Source: Epiperipatus broadwayi
Lineage: Eukaryota; Onychophora; Udeonychophora; Euonychophora; Peripatidae
Assembly: GCA_028023455.1 (NCBI GenBank)
Contig: JAQFVV010000943.1
Span: 62,001 to 126,000, forward strand
DNA: 64,000 bases
Reading direction: 5' to 3'
Made by a program: the position numbers and the translations under genes. The stretch's first letter is position 1, and each line of letters begins with the position of its first letter. This document shows positions 57,040-64,000 of the stretch, piece after piece. Below the pieces are notes generated by a model, which saw nothing but the letters and a program-made list of their open reading frames with translations, ran no database searches and was not told the origin of the DNA.

Positions 57040-57600
57040 CAATCACTTATAAAAAAACCAGAAAAAAAAAACAGTATTCTAAAAACTTTCCAAACATTGA
57101 ATAATGAATATTTTTTTGTTTTTGATGGGCAGATATATAAACAAACATCAGGTGTAGCTATGAGTTGACAAATTTATCCAGCATTCGCTTCTATTTTTAT
57201 GTAGGATTTGAAAAATAAAATTTTAACTTCAGCAGTTAAAAAACCATTTATATAGCTGAGGTATGTTGATGATACCTTTGCTATTTGGCCTCATGACAAG
57301 CATGCTCTTGATGACTTTTTTAATTTTTTAAACTCTTTTTACAATATAAAATTTACTATGGAAATAGAAAATAATAACCAATTACCTTTTTTAGATGTTT
57401 TAATTGAAAGAAAGGAAGATGGTTCTTTATCCCATAGTATATATATCAAAACCAACACACACTGAGAGGCATCTACATTTTTCTTCTCATCACCATTCTG
57501 CACAAATATTTTCAATGGCAAAGTCTTTGTTGGCTTTCTGATAATAGCCATTTTCTCCAGGACATTTCTGCTACTAAAAAATGCCTATTGATAATGGTTT
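57040..57600 (+). pseudogene. PLE reverse transcriptase fragment
   Basis: DGQIYKQTSGVAMS (motif B) with a following PAFASIFM, then LRYVDDTFAIWPHDKHALDD (motif C, YVDD intact), FTMEIENNNQLPFLDVLIER and a DGSLSHSIYIKT segment with HLHFSSHH in the next frame. Stops and one or more frameshifts interrupt it. The RT fingers domain upstream is not visible, so the copy is 5' truncated. It is followed in order by the PLE linker and endonuclease. Confidence 0.75.
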
Positions 57601-58277
57601 TAATTACAGCATTATTAATAGGGCTTATATATATAAAAAGAAAAAAAGATATTGATACAGCATTAATTAATAGGGCTTATATATATATAAAGAAAACAGA
57701 TATTGATACATCAGAAATTAAGACAATTTTGCCATATATACAAGGACCAACTGATAAAATTGGTACCATTTTAAAGAATAATAATATTCAGGCAGTTTAC
57801 ACTACTTATAAAAAAATTTGTGAACTTTTTCCACTTCCTAAACATAAAATTGCTTTGGAGTGTCATGGTGTATATGAAATTCTATGTAGAGTTTGTTCAC
57901 ATACATATATTGGATATACTAATCATAGAATAAATAATAAAAAGGAAGAACACATTCTGACAGTCAGAAAAAAATTCAATTCATCAGCTATTTATTCTCA
58001 TATAAAATTAACTAATCATGATATGAATTTTGATAAAACAAATATTCTAGAAAAAAATGAACAATATGACCAGAAATTGCTAAGAGAAGTTATAGAGATT
58101 TTTAAAAGACCCAAGAGCATAAATGGAAGGTGTGAATTAAAGAAGATTAACAATATTTGGAAGAAACTATTGGAAGACAAAATAAATTTTAAAACTTCTC
58201 AACCAATAGGATTCAAATATGAGGAGAAAAATAAGATAAAAATGATTTTAAATCTCACATGCATTCCTATGATTTGA
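57588..58277 (+). CDS. PLE linker and GIY-YIG endonuclease
   Basis: 229-residue frame. The first 40 residues contain two near repeats of NRAYIYIKK...DIDT and probably reflect a local duplication. LPYIQGPTDKIGTILKNNNI is the PLE linker, then ALECHGVYEILCRVCSHTYI with the GVY tyrosine and cysteines, YIGYTNHRI, KEEHILTV and the C-terminal EVIEIFKRPKSINGR with the candidate catalytic glutamate. All nuclease motifs are present. The upstream RT is broken, so no full polyprotein can be made. Same family as 27.13 kb. Confidence 0.75.
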   Translation: MIMVLITALLIGLIYIKRKKDIDTALINRAYIYIKKTDIDTSEIKTILPYIQGPTDKIGTILKNNNIQAVYTTYKKICELFPLPKHKIALECHGVYEILCRVCSHTYIGYTNHRINNKKEEHILTVRKKFNSSAIYSHIKLTNHDMNFDKTNILEKNEQYDQKLLREVIEIFKRPKSINGRCELKKINNIWKKLLEDKINFKTSQPIGFKYEEKNKIKMILNLTCIPMI

Positions 58278-58284
58278 GAAAGAG

Positions 58285-58331
58285 GATGCTCTACAGAAGG
58301 CACTTTTTATCGTACTGAAATGTCAGCTATT
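58285..58331 (+). ncRNA. Hammerhead-like motif at PLE 3' end
   Basis: Helix I GATGCT (58285-58290) pairs with AGC and TATTT around one bulged base. The core is degraded (CTACAGA where CTGAAGA is suggested by the 27.55 kb copy). Helix II has a 3' strand GTACT with a partly disrupted partner. Then GAAA (58317-58320) and TGTC as cleavage triplet. Support comes mainly from the complementary defects of the two copies. Confidence 0.4.
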
Positions 58332-58379
58332 TAGCTATTTTACTACATGTGGAATATCCCGAAAATAATATGAAATCAT

Positions 58380-58395
58380 ATATATATATATATTG
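58380..58395. repeat. (TA)n at the end of the PLE
   Basis: Short TA run about 50 bp after the hammerhead-like motif, as at the other PLE ends. Confidence 0.7.
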
Positions 58396-58933
58396 AGCTG
58401 ATAATTTCAATCAGCTCATGTTAAGTTCTCTGTGTGTATGTGAATATATGTATATACACATATACATTAGGTAAAAAATAAAAAAATAAAAGTTGTGTGT
58501 ATAGGAAGTTTTTTTTGGTTTTATTTATTAATTGTTTTTTTTATTGGGATTTTAAAAAAGAAGAAACAAAAAAAAAAAAAATAGTAAATTATTTATTTAT
58601 TTAATTGGACAGACATTTAATCGAAAGGGGTAGAAAAAATTTGGAAACAATTTCATAATTAATTATTTTAATTTTCTAATCTGAAGGGAGGGGAGAGAGA
58701 AAAAGACTTGTAATTAATTCTATTGTCATGACTTCTGGTTAGCAAGGTGTTAAAACAAAAAAAATAATGAAAAAAATGCAATCACTAGCCAGGAAAATGA
58801 TCAAAAAAAGGACAATAAAGAAAAGGACTATACATAAAGAGAAAAGCCTATTGTGAGATACTATTAGTTTTTTAATGAAGAAAGAACTATTATATAAAAA
58901 AGTAAAATAAAAATGATTGAAGGCTAAAATGAA
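58396..58933. other. AT-rich DNA, no feature
   Basis: Poly-A and poly-T tracts, nothing recognised. Confidence 0.5.
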
Positions 58934-59062
58934 ATGGAATCCATCTCCAACTGGGGCACTGACCCATTCCTAGATCTTCATCAAACTGTGAAACTTACTC
59001 AAGGAACATCAAAACACATAAAAGAAATCGGAGCTAACCATGGAACAAAAATTAGTTGCTGA
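58934..59062 (+). other. Small open frame of unknown nature (42 residues)
   Basis: MESISNWGTDPFLDLHQTVK and onward has a balanced amino-acid use unlike the random AT-rich frames around it and lies in a locally GC-richer patch (58.93-59.1 kb). No motif recognised; it may be a transposon scrap or an exon. Confidence 0.2.
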
Positions 59063-59880
59063 AAATCAACTCCCAAGAGGTATGAAGAAATGCTTATGGA
59101 TGTGCACTAATCGATCAGGGTAACAGAAACTTTATGTTTATTGATTGAACTATAGACATTAGTGAACTTTAAACCTATGTTTAGGATTGCATTTAACTAT
59201 TAATGAACTATGAGTTATGACAATAGAAGGGGATTTTATTTTAATATTAATAATGTTTATATCTGCATTAATTAATTTCTTTAGTTAAAATACGTAAATT
59301 ATGTGTATGTTTTAATTTTTCATTATGAATGGTTAAGCTAAATTTAGACTAAATTTTCAGGACTATTGGGTGAGGCTAAGAAAAGATGATAATCCAATAA
59401 ATGACTCCATGATAATGTTATCAGAATAGAATTAAAAATGATTTAGAAAGCAAGTGAAAAGTATTAAGGGTTGAGAAAATATTGAAAGAGAGGGTAGGGG
59501 TCTTGTGTTATAACTTACTCCTAATAATAAGCTGCTTAGTCCTAATACTGGTCAAGATTTGGATCAGTTTGGACGTTTATTTAACTAAAAGCACATATTC
59601 CTTCGAAAATGAAATATATATTGCTTTTTGCCTTTGTTTCTTTTTTTTTTCTTTAATTAAAAAAAAGAGAAAAGAAAAAAACAGAAAGATTATGTTAGTT
59701 ATATAAAGTGTCAAGAAAACAAAGGAAGGTATAGAAAGTATAGAGGGGTTATTAGGGATTTGTTTTGTTAATGGTCCTCAATAAAGAAAAAATGAAACTA
59801 TAATAAAGCATATCATTGGATAAAGGTTATGAAAATGTATTTTTTTTGTGTGTGTTTGTTCTTTAATCAACCGTCTCTTA
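59063..59880. other. AT-rich DNA, no feature
   Basis: A 74-residue frame at 59482-59706 has no recognisable motif. Confidence 0.45.
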
Positions 59881-59906
59881 CGAGGCTTCTCATCGACATC
59901 TGACAT
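59770..59906 (-). CDS. Possible first coding exon of a host gene
   Basis: From the ATG at 59906 the minus strand reads MSDVDEKPRKRRLIKEQ, a charged, NLS-like N-terminus unlike neighbouring random frames. The open frame ends at about 59771. A GTAAGAG splice-donor match lies at about codon 9, so the coding exon could be as short as 25 bp, or the frame could be unspliced. Upstream are promoter-like boxes (59980-60113). No second exon could be identified. Confidence 0.3.
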
Positions 59907-59979
59907 CACTCTAACTCAGCCAGTTTTTATACGAAAATATTCGTTAAACACGTATTGAATGGGTTTTTAAAAGTTCTGT

Positions 59980-60113
59980 AAGATGGTGCCATCTTCCGAT
60001 TTATTTTACAAGTAAAAAATAAAAAAAAAACACATTTAAACCTAAACAAAGAAAGAACATTATTTGTGATTGGTTCTTAGCATGCTCTCAGCCGAAAAAG
60101 ACATTCTGATTGG
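59980..60113 (-). promoter_or_regulatory. Promoter-like cluster: CCAAT boxes and YY1-like palindrome
   Basis: On the minus strand, CCAAT at 60113-60109 (CCAGCCAATCAGA) and 60073-60069, followed about 75 bp downstream by AAGATGGCACCATCTT (59995-59980). The last contains AAGATGGC, the core bound by YY1-type factors near transcription starts. The patch is GC-richer than its surroundings. The order fits a minus-strand promoter of the possible exon at 59906. Confidence 0.35.
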
Positions 60114-60179
60114 CTGGAAAGAACATAGAAACTGCCTGATCAAAGAAAATAAAGAAAAACGCTGAGATTTTCATTTCGA

Positions 60180-63100
60180 ATACGATTTAAATTATTATAA
60201 AATTATATTTATGGAAATTAAAAATTATTTTCAGAGAGAATAATAAAAAAACAAAATTATTTTCGAAAAATATTGAAGATTTTAGTAAAAATATTGAAGA
60301 GTAGTAAAAAGAAATATTTACTTTTCTATAACATAAAAGTCGATCTTTTTGTTTATATTATAGCTTTTATGTTGCCGATATTGAATATTTTAGAATAAAT
60401 AAATAGCAATTTATTTTTGAAAGAACTTTCGTTCTCTTCATAACCTGAAAAATTAATAATATACTTTTTATAAACGTATCTGAGTTGAATTTAATATTAT
60501 AGGCGAATATGTTTTAACAATAGGCTTTGTCTTCAGTTTGTGAGTTGGCCAATTAAAAGATTTGATTTTTACCTCATACAACCAATAATATAATTAGCGG
60601 TTAAAAGGTTAAACAATAAAACCTATTATTGTATTAAATCTGTCCATGTTGAAATAGGATTATTGATAGAAATTTGGGTTGACCTGTCATACATATACAA
60701 ATTATCAACTGCGAATATGGAATTTTTTTAATTTTGCGGTTCTAGGTTCTTTTCCTAGTGGCACTTTCATATGATAACAATTACCGATTTTTCATATATT
60801 TTAAATTCTCAGCATACAGTCGGCTATAAAAAGTAGTGGCACAATATATATATATATATATGCATGTATATTGAAGCAGTCAATCCTAATTAATGATTGA
60901 GCTTCATAGTCCTTTATACTTATCAAATTACTAACCCATTTATAAACCTTATGTTGCTTCCTGCTTTTATATTTATGTATATATATTTTATATATATGTT
61001 TGAGATGTGCACCTAAAAAGTTATAAAATTTAGCTTTTAATATTTTTTTACTATTATTTATTATTAATTCTTTTTATTAAAATCAAAATATATTAGATGC
61101 AGCTCATATATATATATATATATAACGGGAGAAATTACTAACACAATAATTTTACTTTTTTTTTTTAAAGTTTGCAAAATAAAAACTTTTCATTTAAATT
61201 CTTTAAAAAAAACTGTATTTTTTTTTCTTTTAAAAATCCAAAATGGAGTATGCAATTTTTAATTGTCCAAAAATAATTAAAAGGGTGGAAATTTTACATT
61301 GTCTAATTTTGGGAAAGAATGTCTAATTAAACTGTACTAAAAATAAAAAAAGAAATCAAATTAAAAATTTCTACTTTTGCAATTAACATTTTATCAAATC
61401 TATTTCTAATCTGGAAATAGATTTGAATATATTTTTGACAAATTATCTAACGGTTGCATCTACAAAACAATACGTGAAAGAAATGAGAAAATTCCTATTA
61501 GATAGTAATTGCGAATGAAATTTAAAAAATGATATTAAAAGCATTCCTCAAATACATGAGGGCAGTATATAATAAACTGATTTTTGCATACCTAGAGAGA
61601 ACTAGTTTGTAGATTAGTAGTCACCAAAATACTCTACGCTACTTTATTTTCCAAAATATTAAATGAGTAGTCAAACTAACCATCTTTTCTCACCTTTGCT
61701 GATCAGTCTCTCACCACCAATAAGCATCTTGCTGATGCTCCAAAAATAATAGAAAGTATGATCTAAAAATGGAGGAATGTCTAATGGAAACTTGCTACTA
61801 CATTGAAAATTGTTTGATTCTTGTTAATTTGCCATGCTGAAGCCAAACTGTCAAATGGACTCTTTAATATAGCAAGGTAATTAACCTAAGAATTGCCTAT
61901 GAAATTTACATCTAATTACTTCTAAAACTAATTTCAACTTCGACTGATTTCTTATTTAAATTGTTAAATTAAATGTTTTTTAACTGTTAATGTAAATTTG
62001 CTCTTATACTAATAATTTTTCGTTTATATGTAAAGTCTGTCATATGCTCTTATTTCTTTAATTTTGGTGCAGTTACTTTCTTAATTTTAAACTATGCTTT
62101 ATTTTATTATTTTAACTTGCCAATCTAAACAATCTTGCGAGCCTAATGTATAAAGTTATTTTTCCCTATCTACTCAAACCTTCTTGGGTTGAGGTTAATA
62201 AAAAACCCTATCTTTTGAATTAGATGTACGTATTTTCTTAATTACTATGATCGCCAGATTGTTTCTCAAGTTGACCTAATTTCATGATTTTCTTTAATGC
62301 ATCAAAAGGGTATTATATATGTATAAATTTTAAATCCCCAGAAAATTAACACTGTTAAATATTTTATATATCACTCACTTAGGTTATTTCTTATTTTTAT
62401 TGTTTTTTATATATATTCTGTATTACAATGCTATTCTCTTAATATTTCAAAGACTTGATTATTCTAAACTTATAAAATTTGTAAGAGTGGGATTTCAATA
62501 TGTTAAATAGCAAGGAAGGTGTGTTTGTGTGGGGGGTAATTTTAAAATCTATTTTGTATGAATTAAATCTTTCCCATGTATATTGCATGGCTAGCATTAA
62601 TTGCCTAACTTATAGCGTTTGAGTGAGGTTCATGTATCTTAAAGTAGTAACTTCTATTTCATGTCATTAAAGACAAAGTGTTATGTTGCATTGCTGATAT
62701 ATGGTTTAGATTTTTTATATTACGTGCTTCTAGTCTGGAGGGTTGTGATGAGTTCAAACCTATAGACATTCTTTATGTCCTATCCCATGGACAGTTGACC
62801 CTCCCAGGATCATTTTTGTATAACAGACCTCTCATGTCGGTTGCACCATAGAACCCTGAAGACCATGCCAAGCCTAAGTAAACTTCTGTAAGCAGTGCCC
62901 TAGAAAAGGAACTCTTAGCCATTTCATTTTCTTCGTTTGGAAGCACGATCTCATTTCAGATTATTCTGCTTTCATATCAGCACCGCTACTTTTTCATTAT
63001 GATTAATTTATTTATTTAATGACCTCATTTCCATACTGTAACAATAAAATTGTGCTTTGTTTATATATATATCCAATAATAGTAATTAGTTTAATTAATA

Positions 63101-64000
63101 ATGTTGTTTTTCTTCTTATTTAAAAAAAAAATCCCACCATCGCAATTTATTCCATTTATTTAAGAGTATACATATGTTAGAAAAGTGAAGTGTTCTTTTC
63201 TTTTTAAATCCGAATTTAAAGAATGGTTAAAAATATTTTGTTCACTAAGCAAATAAACTTGATCTAAATGTATGTTATTTTATTAAATATTCACAAATAT
63301 TATCCTTAATGAATAGACCATGTTTTAAAATATATTGATTTTCACGACCATGAAAATAGCGTATGTCATATGTATAATGATTTCTAGAATGCTCCAGAAA
63401 TTTGTACATTAATCACCACCTTTCAGAATGCCACTAAAGTGTTAATTTAAATATGTTGTAAGTTTATTTTGTAATCAAGTGATTGGCATCTTGAACTCAT
63501 CCAACAAATATACCTATTTACATAGAATATGTCATTTATTAATAAGAGCATATGAATCATAATAGTGTGATCAATTGTATGTAACTCTCTACCTCCAGGT
63601 ACATTATCCTGTCATGCACATTCAAATAAATATATAATTAATTTACTGTTTTGTTAAATGTTTTATTAAATATTTTATTATTCAAGCCACTTATGTAGTT
63701 CAAATTATCTTCTCTCCACTTCCATGCATTCCAACATGTATATGCGTTCTTTTGTTAAATATGTCTCATTGTCTCTTTCACTCTTCTAGTGGGCTGGATT
63801 TAAGAATTAATTCTCATGTGCCATCATTATTTATGTTATTCATTAGATGTTCTATCTGGGCCTTGTGGAATGGGTTCGAATCTAGGTTGATCCCTGATCT
63901 AAATCTCAAGCTTGACTGGGTTTGAAGTACGTTTCACTGAGTTCCAGCTCATGTTAGATGGATCAACATATTTTAACTGGTACAATATAAACATTAAAAG
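60180..64000. other. AT-rich DNA without recognised genes
   Basis: Short TA runs (60844-60861, 61105-61123). A GC-richer patch at 62.73-63.0 kb and a tRNA-like B-box match GGGTTCGAATC near 63872 hint at SINE scraps, but no A box or full tRNA fold was found. No open frame above about 60 residues. Confidence 0.4.

Noticed and set aside
63860-63900. GGGTTCGAATC resembling a tRNA B box
   Set aside because: No A box at the right spacing and no cloverleaf; too weak for a tRNA or SINE call.

Overview
The window is very AT-rich (well over 70% A+T by eye), has no operons or ribosome-binding-site logic, and is packed with eukaryotic retroelements: Penelope-like elements (PLEs), Ty3/gypsy LTR elements, an L1/Tx1-like LINE and a probable tyrosine-recombinase element. 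Together with one intronless class A GPCR this points to an invertebrate animal genome. I could not place it more precisely. I found no rRNA, tRNA or CRISPR array.

Layout. 1-13.8 kb: three inverted-repeat units (about 1.27-2.02, 2.15-3.58 and 11.89-13.79 kb) made of PLE 3' ends arranged head to head. Each arm holds a GIY-YIG endonuclease frame followed by a hammerhead-ribozyme-like fold. Between them lie an LTR with gag remnant (3.6-6.1 kb), broken PLE pieces (7.6-8.4 kb), another inverted hammerhead repeat (8.59-9.48 kb) and a gypsy integrase fossil (11.2-11.85 kb). 13.8-21.3 kb: an internally deleted gypsy element with about 450-bp LTRs, whose left LTR is split by a 2.57-kb solo LTR. 21.3-27.6 kb: a dispersed repeat split by a solo LTR and by an 839-bp insertion, then a recombinase fossil and a PLE fossil. 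29.5-30.5 kb: an intact single-exon GPCR, the best host gene candidate. 31.46-41.19 kb: a nearly full-length gypsy element on the minus strand with about 2.3-kb LTRs and a lightly broken pol. 41.6-44.8 kb: three more inverted repeats, one with an excellent type I hammerhead. 47.8-54.9 kb: a decayed LINE split by a second copy of the 2.6-2.7-kb solo LTR. 57.0-58.35 kb: a PLE with RT, GIY-YIG and a hammerhead-like end. 59.9-60.1 kb: a possible host promoter and first exon on the minus strand. The rest to 64 kb is unassigned AT-rich DNA.

The most unusual theme is repeated PLE-derived inverted repeats, several with a self-cleaving-ribozyme-like fold in both arms and most bordered by (TA)n. In the GIY-YIG units the reverse transcriptase is absent, yet four endonuclease frames are open. 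The fold in those units carries a paired C3-to-U and G8-to-A change. All RNA folds were done by hand and all homology calls come from motif recognition, without a database search.
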